A stretch of DNA of 21,140 nt from Gracilariopsis chorda (Eukaryota > Rhodophyta > Florideophyceae > Gracilariales > Gracilariaceae): NCBI GenBank assembly GCA_003194525.1, contig NBIV01000889.1:1-21140 (forward strand). The letters run 5' to 3'. The translations under genes and the position numbers were made by a program. Each line of letters starts with the position of its first letter. Positions within the stretch are counted from its first letter, which is position 1. This document shows positions 1 to 9,429 of the stretch, in pieces. Under the pieces are notes generated by a model. That model ran no database searches. It had not been told where the DNA came from and worked only from the letters and a program-made list of their open reading frames with translations.

Positions 1-163
1 GGCCGCTTATTTGGATTAAGCCTGATCTGCATTGGCGGGATATTGGCTGGGTCGGCTTTCCCCAGCCTTAGTCGAAAACCGGCTTGAACTCCGTAAGTAG
101 CTTTCCAAGCTCTTCGGTGCCTACGGTGGACATACCATTAGCCTCTGCTTTCTTCACCAGTTA
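1..163 (-). pseudogene. Ty3/gypsy pol start, lead-in to reverse transcriptase (partial)
   Basis: This continues the element whose gag-protease starts at 1797. Read on the minus strand, a charged linker (EELGKLLTEFKPVF) is followed by the typical stretch before a gypsy reverse transcriptase (LGKADPANIPPMQIRLNP), which runs off the left edge. The linker frame has a TAA at 163-161 right after a Glu codon. The frame then shifts by one at a four-base T run (coding strand, plus positions 75-78); one more T would join the two frames. The polymerase itself is outside the window. The family call rests on recognised sequence style, not a search. Confidence 0.6.
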
Positions 164-1797
164 CTCCATGGCTTCATCAAGATCCTGGGGATCATCGTCA
201 CCGAGGTCAATGTAAACATTGCTATCTCAAGACCGTCGTCTCCTTCCGTGGCGCTGCTATGAAATGTCCCTCCGCTCATTAGAGATGCGATGGTACCATG
301 CGTTCCTTGAGCTCTTTTCTTCGAGTCCGCCGCTAAGGCTTGGGGAATGTTAATGACACCACCATTCTGGTCACAGGCAGTGGCTAGAATGGCCTTGTTG
401 TCACAGCCTATTGACTGTAATACTGGCCGTCCAATGATGACATATTCTAACTCAGCCTTTCCAACTTTCCATTCGATGGACCTAAGCACTAACTTAGCGC
501 CATGCCTAATGCGAAGTTGCACGTCCAAGGTAACCTTCCGGTTACATTCGATGTTCGCCTGCTTTGAATCTTCAGTAGATATTCCGCTATATTTGTGCGG
601 CGGCTCCAGTTTATCCGCACGCAAATTCATATCCGCGGATTGGATACAATCAAATATTGCCTCTGGCAGGAGATTGATGTCTGACCCTTGGTCTGCGAGC
701 ACGACTGTTTCTACCGCTCCGTTACAGAACATCGCACTGAACAGCGATGAGTGGGAATCTATTTTGTCCGCCGCAATCCGATTGACCCGGCCTCGTGGAG
801 GATCTCCCTTGTCTCCTTTGTTCTTGGTGGATTGTTTCTTTTTCTTTGCTCGGATCATCCGCCGGTACATTTCCTTCTCTTCGATTGTAGAGTTAGGACA
901 ATCCTTGATCCAGTGACGTCCACCACAGTCAGGGTTAAGGCACTCTGGCAGGTCCTCGTCCTTTTCCTTAGTGCCTCCCTTGTGTTGATGGGCTTTATTA
1001 CTTTTGGCTGCGTTTCTCCTTTCACGGTTTCGCTTCCCAGGGCGTTGTCTGTACGACTTTGTACTAGTCCTGACGAACCGCCGGCGCCGTTCGTGCAAGG
1101 CGCTCGACCCCGACGAGCCATCGCAGCTTTCGGCTTCTGACTCAGCGATTGCTTCTTGCTCGAGCTCTAATTTCTTTGCTTGCAGAGCAAGCTCTCGCAT
1201 GAAAGCTCCAAAATCTTTCTTTTCAAATCCTTCGTCTTTGCGCCATCGAACTATATTCTTCATTCGATCACGCAGGTTCTTTGGTTTGATGCGTTTAAGA
1301 ATATGCTCGATGGCAATATGCGGCTTGTCAGTGGGAAGATCCTGCATTCCGGCTGATTCCAACACGGTGATGTAACGGTAGTGCAGGTTCCAGACTCTGT
1401 CTTCAGCTTCCTTAAGGGATGTGTCCATTTTCACCTTACTAACAATATGCTCAATCCTGGATAGGTCGTTACCATCAGGGGTAAAACTGGCTCGGGTATG
1501 GACGCACTTCTTCAGCTGTTCTTCTGATATACTTGGGACGTCTTTGGCTTTGATCCACTCTGCTGTCAGAAAGATCTTTAGCATTGAGTTATCGATTGAG
1601 GCTTTATAAGAAGTGGGGGTAATTTCGATGCCCGGCTCCCGATTCTTTTCCTCAACCTGCTTCTCGTACAGCTCTCGCTGTTTCTGAAACGTCGCGAAAT
1701 GCCTGAGGGTCACACCTTGCAGCCTGGGTGCCTCAAGATTTGACACAATGGTCTGCCTGACCGTAGAAGCGGTGGCTTTGTTGGATTCCTGCCCCAT
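154..1797 (-). CDS. Ty3/gypsy Gag with zinc knuckle and retropepsin-like protease
   Basis: A 547-codon frame starting at an ATG. The first 220 residues or so are a charged, helical Gag-like region. A strongly basic stretch (about 235-275) precedes a CCHC zinc knuckle with C286, C291, H295 and C300 (C-x4-C-x3-H-x4-C), the nucleic-acid-binding motif of Gag nucleocapsids. A retropepsin-like aspartic protease follows; its active-site loop reads LADQGSD with the Asp at 369, so the usual Thr/Ser after Asp is Gln. I believe DQG variants occur in this kind of element but could not check. The last 20 or so codons are probably out of frame: a better linker continuing into pol lies in another frame, so a frameshift (decay or a frame change between gag and pol) is likely near position 230. 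It would make capsid and protease for retrotransposition. The body is free of stops, making this the least damaged retroelement gene here. Confidence 0.8.
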   Translation of the reverse strand: MGQESNKATASTVRQTIVSNLEAPRLQGVTLRHFATFQKQRELYEKQVEEKNREPGIEITPTSYKASIDNSMLKIFLTAEWIKAKDVPSISEEQLKKCVHTRASFTPDGNDLSRIEHIVSKVKMDTSLKEAEDRVWNLHYRYITVLESAGMQDLPTDKPHIAIEHILKRIKPKNLRDRMKNIVRWRKDEGFEKKDFGAFMRELALQAKKLELEQEAIAESEAESCDGSSGSSALHERRRRFVRTSTKSYRQRPGKRNRERRNAAKSNKAHQHKGGTKEKDEDLPECLNPDCGGRHWIKDCPNSTIEEKEMYRRMIRAKKKKQSTKNKGDKGDPPRGRVNRIAADKIDSHSSLFSAMFCNGAVETVVLADQGSDINLLPEAIFDCIQSADMNLRADKLEPPHKYSGISTEDSKQANIECNRKVTLDVQLRIRHGAKLVLRSIEWKVGKAELEYVIIGRPVLQSIGCDNKAILATACDQNGGVINIPQALAADSKKRAQGTHGTIASLMSGGTFHSSATEGDDGLEIAMFTLTSVTMIPRILMKPWSNW

Positions 1798-1940
1798 TGC
1801 TTAACTGCAACGTAAGCTGGTCTGTGCACACAATTATAATTGTTGAGCTCTACGCGCAGTTAGAATCAACGAGGGGAACAACGCAACACGACACTGGGCA
1901 CCTAGGCTCTGCCCCTCCTCTCCGAGTGCAGGCCTTGCCT
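1798..1940. other. Leader/flank between gag and TTC27 remnant; no gene seen
   Basis: This stretch lies upstream of the minus-strand gag, where a 5' leader, primer-binding site and LTR would be expected. I see no clear tRNA-complementary primer site and cannot define an LTR because the partner is outside the window. It holds a perfect 14-base palindrome (1830-1843, ACAATTATAATTGT). The boundary with the TTC27 remnant is near 1940. Confidence 0.3.
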
Positions 1941-3839
1941 TTACTGACGCCGATCATATAGTCCTCGAAAGGTCGCCTTCGCGACCTTTCCGACACTTAG
2001 ACTTATGTTCGAATTATTGTCAGCTCGTACAGGCCTGGCGGCCTTTGGTACTAACGAAGCTGCAGTACTTTGCATCGCGTAACATAGAAGCACCTTTTCT
2101 GAATGACTGATCAGAAGTGGCATCGTCAGAAATTCCCTCGTCAAGCAGTGCTTTGTCAAGTCGATCTATTTCTTTACGCACGAGGTCTTCCGTGGCTCCG
2201 AGATTGACAATCAAGCGACGGCAATCTACTAGTTCATCCCAAAACTCTAGCCCTTCAAAAATCTCCATGGATGATCTAACCAAACCATTACTGCCGAATG
2301 GAATTGCCAGTTCCTTCTTCACTCCCCTCTGCGGTGACAAAGACAAGCCATATACGAACATGTTTCGTTCTGCTGCGGCAGAATACCTGAGGTTCTTGTC
2401 TAGTGATTCAAGACGATTGTCGAAAACCGTCCATTCTCCTCCATCTCATGCACGCACCTCTCTAGAAAGCGTTCACGTTCCTTTAAAAGCCCGACGCAAA
2501 GCATCAGTGCTCATAGTTGAAGTACGTTGCTTGTTCCGTACGGACCTTTTGCTCCTTCTATAACCAAGCTGACAAATGGTGACATCTCCTCCTTCGTTAA
2601 AACGTGCAAGGCGTTTCTAGCTCTGATAAAACTTGCATGAAAAAGCGCTAAAGCCTGTTGCAAGGGAGTGAGGCTTTTCATTTCAGCTCCAATAGTTTCT
2701 GGATTCGCTAACTCTTCATCATTATCATGAATCTCAATTTTCTCACTGATGGTCTGACTCAGAATCCCGTCGCTGCTCTTCAATTTCACAAAACCAAGAA
2801 CGTCTTCATTGCAAACTTGAATATCTTTGGAGAGTGGAAGCACAATGGTAATCGACCAGATAGCTTTGCAATTGGCCCTATTCTCCGATCTTTCTACATT
2901 CGCAGGGAACTTTACGCAAAACGCACTTTTCTTCATTCCACCCACAAACGAATCCGAACGGTCATTCATGACAAAGGCTCTCGAGATGAGCTGAGCTGTA
3001 GGTTTGCTTTGATGCTTGGTACGAACTCCCATATCTTCAATGAGCCGAAATGTTACACGGTAAAGTCTTCCAGCGTTCTTTAGGCTTGCAAGCGCACCAT
3101 CTCTGTCGTAAAACAACCTCTGCAAATTTGCCAGCTCAACGTACGAAATAGCCGCTAGCTGTCTATCGTGCGCTTTATCTTCACTTTGCACATGTCAAAA
3201 GTCCTCATCCTCATCAGCAATGGTATCACTTCCTTCGGCGACTGGTGCTGGTAATAGATCAAAATCGTCTGCTTCATCTTCTTCTTCTTTAGTGATCTGA
3301 TGGTGGCGATTGGTGTCTTCAATCGGTTGTTCGGAACTGTAACCCATATCTGCAAGGTGCGTTCCGAGAAATCTACAGTACATTCGAAACAGGGTTTATT
3401 GCATAGTGGGCGTCGGGTTTGCAAGAAAAGATTGGTGAGCAAGAAGAATCCTAGCACCCCACCATGGTGCAAGAGCAGCACCACATGCAAACATTTGGTG
3501 ATCGTGCTCAAGTAATATGAAGCGGGCAGCACGTAGCCAATGAAGACAATGTGCCCGAATAGCAACCTCTTCTCCGTCTAAAACAAGAAAGAAAGAAGGG
3601 CTCTCACTCTGTGCAGCGCATGAAGTCCTAGAAATAGATCCCACCGAAGTCTCTCGCACAAACGCCTGAAGCAAAGCAAAGCCCGCCAAATACGCAGCAA
3701 TCACGGAGTGAACATCTCCATTCGCGCCATCAATCAACGTGCGTTTCAAACCATCACTGATCATGGTTAGCTGAGCTGCGCTCTGAGTACACTCGGCGTT
3801 AATAGCAACAGAAAAATCTTCATACACGTCGTCAGATTA
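1941..3839 (-). pseudogene. TTC27: Decayed TTC27 (tetratricopeptide repeat protein 27) gene, truncated
   Basis: The conserved order of TTC27 segments can be followed on the minus strand: the helical N-terminal part (LAPWWGARILLAHQSFL, near 3480-3430), the ELANLQRLFYDRDGALASL segment (3140-3080), the LTPLQQAL...LTKEEMSPFV segment (2680-2570), SAAAERNMFVYGLSL (2385-2340) and FEGLEFWDELVDC (2260-2215). TTC27 proteins are usually about 800 residues or more with C-terminal TPR repeats; here homology fades near 1945, just where TPRs should start. Damage: TAA at 3839-3837, TAA at 3398-3396 (at a Glu-like position), TGA at 3197-3195, a one-base gain near 2478 and a one-base loss in a T run (plus 2423-2426). 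The frame beyond 3839 (to about 4067) may hold more of the N-terminus but is not recognisable. TTC27/Emw1-type proteins are linked to cell integrity and protein maturation in yeast; this copy cannot make a full protein. Confidence 0.78.
1967..1990. repeat. Perfect hairpin, 10-bp stem and 4-base loop
   Basis: GAAAGGTCGC, loop CTTC, then GCGACCTTTC. It lies at the 3' limit of the TTC27 remnant, close to the junction with the gag leader. It could be chance, a terminator-like structure or a rearrangement scar. Confidence 0.5.
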
Positions 3840-4429
3840 TTCAAGCGTGATTCGAGACAGAAACAGATCATAATGAACGGTGATCACAACTGCAGCGTGG
3901 GGTCGAATGGTATGAAGCGTGTCAATATCTCTTGTCAAAGCTCGCGTACAAAGGCTGCAAGCGACACATTGGTGCAGATGGGAAGAGGAGCCATATGGAC
4001 CACGGCGATGACTCCTGTGATGCTGCTGCCTAAGGCACAGTAGTGGCAAGGGCACGTCCGGCGTCATGGACCAGAACCCGTGACCTAGTTGACGTATGAG
4101 GATACAAGCGAAGGCGTAGATAAAAGCAGCTCACACATGGCGTATCGATATGTCACCGAGCGTACGAGACACGCAGCAGCGTCAGGACGCTGTCGCAGGC
4201 CCTTCAAAATCCTTTGACAAAGCAGACTCTGCTTACCAGAGTGCACCTCACGTAAGGTGCTCAGATCAACCTGCAACTACAGTCAGCGAAAACCATCATG
4301 CCCGGAATGCGTCTTGCAAAGCAGAGACGTAAATTTGGGAAGTCCGTGACTAGAAATTATTTGAGTTTGACAACTAAAGCAAAAACTTGGCAAATATTTG
4401 CAGTTTTTGAGTAGGTTTTTACTTCACGT
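3840..4429. other. Gap between TTC27 remnant and integrase remnant
   Basis: Minus-strand frames at 3840-4067 and 4085-4276 may continue the TTC27 N-terminus; the first is in phase with the TTC27 frame after its TAA. I cannot recognise the family in either. From about 4330 the sequence becomes AT-rich with no supported gene. Confidence 0.3.
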
Positions 4430-5007
4430 TGGCAGCTTCATGTGATGCCTGTTTCCTTGCATTGCAAGCAATGTAGCTTTCGTGTCAGTGCCGTTTTTGA
4501 TGAATACAGTCAATGGGGTTGCAGAAATTGTGTCTACTTTGCTACTTTTTGGCCAAAAGTTTGACAAAAAGGACGTGGACATTGTCACGGAAAACCTTTT
4601 TACACAGGTCCGTGACGTCTCCCGAGCGGAAAACATTTTTGGAATATGAGTTTCGCGGGGTCCAACGTAGATTCTTCTCTCAGACAATGGCGAGCAATTT
4701 GTTATGTCCTTCTTACACGACGTATGCAGAATACTGGGCGTCAGGAACGTGTTGAACACGACTTACCATCCTCCGTCTAACGGACACGTAGAGTAGTACA
4801 ACCCCACAATCTTAGCCGCACTAGAGCACTACATTGCAGACCATCCAAAAGACTGGGACCTATATACAGATACAATTTGTTATGCATACAATATGCAAAT
4901 ACATTCGACAGCCACATTGGCACCATTTGAGCTGGTACTATCACAGCACTCGCTGACATTGCCGATAGAGATTGATTCGCAGGCTAATGAAAATGAGGAG
5001 GAGCTTA
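4430..5007 (+). pseudogene. Ty3/gypsy integrase core, first half of a gene split by a transposon
   Basis: A retroviral-type integrase core reads on the plus strand. The LLSDNGEQF motif carries a catalytic Asp at 4683-4685, and NTTYHPPSNGHVE gives the catalytic Glu at 4791-4793, exactly 35 residues apart as in the DD35E family. The downstream part (YNPTILAALEHYIADHP, then AYN and LAPFELVLS) is also typical. The first catalytic Asp region is not clear. In-frame stops: TGA 4647-4649, TAG 4668-4670, and TAG 4794-4796 directly after the catalytic Glu, where the family has Arg (HVERYN). The frame runs to the TTA duplication at 5005-5007, is cut by the Harbinger element, and continues in phase at 13297. 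The HHCC zinc domain and the rest of pol are not seen upstream. Confidence 0.82.
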
Positions 5008-5047
5008 GGGGCGTTCCATGAGTTGACGAAACTCTGAACTCGAAATC
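5008..5047 (+). repeat. Left terminal inverted repeat, with TTA target duplication at 5005-5007
   Basis: Starts GGGGCGTTCCATGAGTTGA. Compared with the reverse complement of 13254-13293 it matches at 35 of 40 positions; mismatches are at repeat positions 9, 20 and 31-33. Similarity stops after CGAAATC on both sides. Confidence 0.92.
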
Positions 5048-5248
5048 ACAGCCGAATTTAACTGTCAGCTTCTTGAACAGTAATGGTCCTGGTCAACGAC
5101 GCCTGTATATCAACCTGATGAGGTTTCAGAGAGCATGCAACTCTGTTGGCTTCACGTCGTCACCACTTGCGGCGACTACAAACCTCACACTCCCTTGGCC
5201 TTATCTACATTTTCCATACCATACGGCTGCTTGCTTCCTCTACAGCAA

Positions 5249-6541
5249 ATGCCGCGACCTATAACGCTTTATCTGGATGTACTCCAGTCCCGCCAAACAC
5301 TCTATGACACCATCAAGGGCCGTCGTAGACGACGACAACATGAACATATCAAAAGTTTTGTACTTTTGTATCTCTTACACTTATGGGATGCGGAGCATTC
5401 TAGTAGGAGCATCCGAACAGTCATTTGTCGTCCACCATTTTCCCCAGTTCAACACATTGGAAGCATTTCCGACTTCGCTTTCAAGAGAATGTACCGCGTC
5501 TCAAAGTTTCAGTTCACGCTACTTTCGTCGAGTTTGCGTCAGCAATTGCAAAGAAGGCAACGCAAAAATTGTCAGGTATCTGCTGCAGTAAGCATCGAAG
5601 TGATGCTTTTCGTCACTCTACGAATCCTGGCCGGAGGAAGCTATTTCGACATTGGATGGCCGTACGGCATAGGAACTACAACTCTTTATTCCTTATTTCA
5701 GGAATCACTGTTCGCTCTCAAGAACTGTCTAACTCCAATACGCTTCCCACAATCCAAAAGAGAATGCAAAGTGAATGCTAACATGTTTTGCAAACTGCAA
5801 AATAGTCCTCTTTGTGGCATTATTGCAGCGTTAGATGGAATTGCCATCGAAGTTCAGAAACCTCGTCTATGTGACGCTCCTGATCCACGCAAGTTCTACA
5901 ATCGAAAAGGATTTTTTGCTTTATGCGTACAGGCCGCCGTACAGGGAGACTATCGGTTTTGCTTTGTTTCATCCACGCATTCTGGAGGCACTCATGATGC
6001 GACAGCTTTTTCCGCAACGAAACTTTACCAACTGCTGAAAGGTTGTACTCTGCCGGACTGGGCCGCAGTCGTCGCTGATGATGCGTACAGCAACGAGGGT
6101 AGAGTGCTTTCACCGTACGCTGGAAAGCGGTTGACGCAGAAGGAAGACACTTTTAACGCGTACCATTCCTCTTGTCACATAATAGTGGAACAGGCTTTCG
6201 GTATGCTTGTCAGCAGATTCGGTATCTTTTGGTCTGCAGTAAGGTATCCCTTGTGAAAAGTACCTCTGATCATCTTAGTGACTTGCCAGCTGCATAAGTT
6301 CATTATTGATAATGCAGATGATACTCTGTTTGAATAGATCCCAAGCCACGAAGAAAACCATGTACACAGGTTCCCGGCTGTCAATTTTCAAGACGCGCTT
6401 CACATGGAACGTGACAGCTTGAGGTCCTGAAATCGGTCTCGTCAATCTTCAACGCTTCGCGAGAATGTCGCTGAACAACTGCACAGAATGGGGTTCTTAC
6501 GACGAAGAATCGGCGGGAGAGCAGCGTGCAAGGAGACATAG
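5249..6541 (+). pseudogene. PIF/Harbinger transposase (DDE_Tnp_4 type), stops in C-terminal part
   Basis: The open frame runs from 5135 to 6256; I prefer the ATG at 5249 (MPRPITLYLDVL). Counting from 5135, the DDE nuclease shows ALDGIAIEV (Asp 234), HDATAF, VVADDAYSNEG (Asp 315/316) and HIIVEQAFGMLVSRFGIFW (Glu 352), the triad and spacing expected of DDE_Tnp_4. The frame is then cut by TGA at 6254-6256, but family sequence continues (KVPLIILVTCQLHKFIID, matching the usual LHNF region), with further stops TAG 6335-6337 and TGA 6428-6430. The C-terminal tail (REN.AEQLHRMGFLR) ends near 6505, where the PTH1 fragment begins. This enzyme would cut at the terminal repeats and insert at TTA sites. 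Truncation before the C-terminal helices probably makes it inactive. Confidence 0.88.
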
Positions 6542-7197
6542 CGCACTTTCATCTGCACGACAGCAGAGTGATGCTGCTCAAACCATGCACGTTTATGAAC
6601 TCCTCCGGTCGCGCAGTACGCGCCGCTCTTAAGTACATGGACGCTCTTGTCGCAGCTCTGCTGGTTGTGACAGACGATATATCGCTTGATCTGGGAGAAA
6701 TTAAACTACCAGTGAAAGGCAGTGCCGGTGGGCATAATGGGCTGAAGAGTACACAACAATGTGTTGGCGGTATGAACTACGCTAGGCTACGAATTGGCGT
6801 TGGTTCTCCGAGTGGTAGAGCAGAAGATTGGGCCGAATTCGTTCTTGGATCCATTTCGCAATTAGAGAAGCAGGTTTTGGAAAAAGTGGAATGGGATGTG
6901 ATGGAAGCCGTTGACTACGGGGTAGACGAAACAAGCATCGAAAAAGGTTCAGACTCAGATTGCGGTGGCCAAGCAAGGGAGACGAAATCATTGCTGACAA
7001 CGAGTGGTTTTTGTCACTGCTTGAGTGGACATGTGTTCTTATTCAACGTTAAAACTGAAGGGGGACGCTCTAAATCAATACTTGAAGCGTTAATGTGTCA
7101 GCGACATAAACTCTTCAGAGACAAGGATAAAAAAATGAAACGCGGGTTAAAGGAATTGTACCAGCGCTTCAAGAATTGTTCTTCTTGGCATGGTTGA
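6475..7197 (+). pseudogene. PTH1: Peptidyl-tRNA hydrolase (PTH1 family), 5'-truncated
   Basis: PTH1 recycles tRNA by cleaving peptidyl-tRNA. Recognisable family blocks are VMLLKPCTFMNSSGRAV (near 6570-6620), LLVVTDDISLDLGEIKLP (Asp pair), GSAGGHNGLKS with the conserved His-Asn, and YARLRIGVGSP...FVLGS. The N-terminal block with the GLGNPG strand, the conserved Asn and the catalytic His of the TRHN motif is absent: a stop lies at 6472-6474, and the sequence before about 6505 belongs to the transposase. No ATG precedes the homology in frame; the first start-like codon is a GTG at 6526. Homology fades after about 6960, and the last 75 or so residues are not typical of the family, suggesting the original stop was lost. 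The stop at 7195-7197 faces the GALT stop with 7 bp between. Without the catalytic His it should be inactive. Confidence 0.85.
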
Positions 7198-7204
7198 AAT
7201 GAAT

Positions 7205-8078
7205 TTACGAACAGTCGCGAAGTCGGGCTGCAGCTTGTTCCGCGGTAAGATCTCTCTGCGAATGGCCAAGCATCTCAAATCCAACCATGAAATTTCTAAC
7301 GGTAGCGCTTCGAAGAAGTGGGCGATAAAAGTGCGTTTGGAAATGCGCATATTCATTCTTACTTGGGTCTGTACCATTGTTGGTAGGCGCTTGATGAATA
7401 CCCATTGAGTACGGGAACAAAGTGGTGAAAAGATTGTCATAGCGTGCGCACACGCGACCGTAGATGTTGGCCAAATCCAGTTGCATGGCGTCGGTAAAGT
7501 TGACGAGGCAGGGTACTCTCACTTTGCTTATGACCATGACCTCGAAGGGCCAAGTAGCCCACAATGGGACAACGGCGAGGAAAGTCTCATTCTGACATAC
7601 GATACGTTCCTTTGCTTCCATTTCGAGTTTGACGTAGTCCTTCAACATGTGGGTTCCCTTCTTAATCTGATAGGCTTTGAGATTAGCGAGTGCGATGCGC
7701 GGCTCTTCTGGAACGAACTCAGATGCGTAGATCTGACCGTGAGGATGAGGATTGGAGCATCCCATCATCTGTCCCTTGTTCTAGAATATCTTCACGTGCC
7801 CGATGTAATCGAGCTTGGAGAGGCTGTCATACTCCTCAACCCAGGCATCAACAACGGCTTTGATCTCCTTGACGGTCATTACAGCGACAGTTAGGTTGAC
7901 CTTCGAGGAGAAGCAGACAACGCAACATTTTCCACGCACTGCTTTGGCTACGAGAGGATCGTTGTTCTCAACGCTGCCAACCTCACCGTATGGGGTGTCC
8001 GCCAATGAAGCCTGGAAATCATTGTCGAAGACAATGGTAGGGTCGTACTCGGGGTTCGCATATTCAGTAAACTGCTGG
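7205..8078 (-). pseudogene. GALT: Galactose-1-phosphate uridylyltransferase, 5'-truncated with internal stop
   Basis: GALT moves UMP between UDP-glucose and galactose-1-phosphate in the Leloir pathway. The minus strand shows ANPEYDPTIVFDNDF, the nucleophile motif GCSNPHPHGQ (near 7760-7735), WATWPFEVMV, RYDNLF, PYSMGIHQAP and the C-terminal LLRSATVRNFMVGFEML followed by DLTAEQAAARLR. Missing is the N-terminal part with the RWNPL strand and the CxxC zinc site; homology begins about one fifth into the usual protein (about 350 residues). TAG at 7783-7781 stands where the family has Glu (IFENKG). In the HxHF metal motif the first His is Gln (HFQTHF). The TAA stop at 7207-7205 is 7 bp from the converging PTH1 stop. 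The segment ends at 8078 after CACCCAG, which could be a splice acceptor or a capture breakpoint; no upstream exon was found. Confidence 0.9.
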
Positions 8079-8104
8079 GTGGAAATCGAGAAAAAAGCCC
8101 TCAA

Positions 8105-8612
8105 ATCTCACGCACAAAACGTACGAAAGAAACAGCAAGAAGAACTCAGTGAAATGCGCTTGGGGAGAGTGATCTCGGGAAATGTAGAAAACAGAAACTG
8201 CATGCAAGAGAACAAGTGGTGACAGTGTTTACCGCTTGAGCGCCATCACATCTTCACATGAGTACATGTATGTGAAGCAGTTGATCCAGACTGAGAGAAC
8301 CCCCCCGAAGACCCGAAGAAAACAGACGATGGTTATACAGAAAACGAGAAATGTATTTGTTAGTGGGTATATTATTACGGCAAGAGAAACAAGATAACGT
8401 GACAGCCAGAGGTGTATAGTACTGGAGGCAGATGATGAAAGGATGTAGATATGGAAGGTACAAAAGCCCACCATAACCATGCGAGCAATCGACATGGAGG
8501 CGGTAAGAACAGGCAAAAGAGAAAAAAGCTGAGACGGTGGTAAGAGGAAAATTAAACAATACGCTGGTAACTTCTGGTGCGAGTAAGAGTGGACTCCAAA
8601 ACGTCCTTTAGA
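8105..8612. other. Gap between GALT and RING remnants; nothing recognised
   Basis: Open frames here have no recognisable motifs. A search of the minus strand for the missing GALT N-terminus (CxxCPGN region) found nothing. Confidence 0.4.
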
Positions 8613-9023
8613 CTAACCAGAAATCCACCGAGTTCGGTGACAATAATAACAGACCACTTGAGCCAGTTCGAAGCCGTTCGAAGAGATGCAACCATGTTCG
8701 CTCTGGTGCATGCAGTTGTTTCTCCCACTATGTGTGGAACAAAGTTCTCTTGCTTCAGTTTCAGCTTGAACGTATCCATTCCAAGCATCGCCGCCACGAG
8801 CGGAGATGCGAGCTTCAACAATGCTCTTGAGTGCAAAATTTACCAGAAGACGATCGAGCTGGGCCTTGATCCTTTTGCGATACACGGGACGGGGGGGATG
8901 TCTCTCATGCTCGAATAGTGAGGCGAGACAGGAGGTGCACAACGTGTGGCCGCACGGTGCAACGCGGGGTATGATGAATTCGGTGAGACATACAGGACAA
9001 TCCAAGGGTAAGGAGGGATTCAA
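8613..9023 (-). pseudogene. RING-finger protein with degenerate zinc site
   Basis: RING domains bind two zinc ions and usually recruit E2 enzymes for ubiquitination. The first six ligands are intact: CPVC, then C-G-H-x2-C-x2-C (PRVAPCGHTLCTSCL). The last pair, normally CPVC before RKRI, reads RPVY: Cys to Arg and Cys to Tyr. This removes half of the zinc coordination. The following part (NFALKSIVEARISARGGDAW) is a plausible continuation that loses family character toward the C-terminus. The start is also doubtful: in-frame TTG at 9023 stands where an ATG would fit, just after a TAA. Two lost ligands, a lost start and a vague C-terminus indicate a non-functional captured copy. Confidence 0.75.
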
Positions 9024-9044
9024 TGCTTAGTGAGAGGTGGGTGG

Positions 9045-9371
9045 TTATTGTGGTTTTAGGTCGCTGTTCCAAACGTTGACATTGCGACGAAGACGTCTTC
9101 TGGCGCGTCGGGCGCCGAGAGTTGCGCCCAATGCAAAGCAGCCGGGTGAAGCCAGGGTGGGCGCCACGGCGTTGCACTTTCCCATGATGAAGTGCCAATA
9201 GACTTGGGGAAGAAACTCTAATGTCGACAGGGCAGCACTAGAAGGCTGCCTGCCGAAGCAAGGCGGCCGCATCGAGCGCTCTGCCCATGGTGGCAGCTTT
9301 TTGTCTGCATAGATGATATTACACAGCTCAAAACCCCAGCTTGTTCTGCTATTGCAGAGGTACTTGGTCAT
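9045..9371 (-). CDS. Unrecognised 108-codon ORF upstream of the RING gene
   Basis: Starts at an ATG and ends 21 bases before the RING frame. The middle is moderately hydrophobic and the end is Arg-rich (GARRARRRLRR). I recognise no family. It may be part of a decayed gene or chance. Confidence 0.2.
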   Translation of the reverse strand: MTKYLCNSRTSWGFELCNIIYADKKLPPWAERSMRPPCFGRQPSSAALSTLEFLPQVYWHFIMGKCNAVAPTLASPGCFALGATLGARRARRRLRRNVNVWNSDLKPQ

Positions 9372-9429
9372 ATTCTATTGGCCGAATCAGCATGACGCGT
9401 ACACGTGTCCACAGCACGCTTACATACCA

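Noticed and set aside
347..1375. Plus-strand open frames at 347-916, 751-1140 and 1004-1375
   Set aside because: They are antisense to the gag-protease frame, whose zinc knuckle and protease motif are clear; no motifs of their own.
3155..3565. 136-codon minus-strand open frame over the TTC27 relic
   Set aside because: It is out of phase with the TTC27 frame that carries family motifs on both sides of 3396.
5820..6113. Minus-strand open frame opposite the transposase
   Set aside because: Antisense to the DDE catalytic region, no recognisable motif.
8059..8104. CACCCAG before GALT sequence as a splice acceptor with an upstream exon
   Set aside because: No exon with the GALT N-terminal motifs was found in the next 500 bases upstream; a capture break point explains it equally well.
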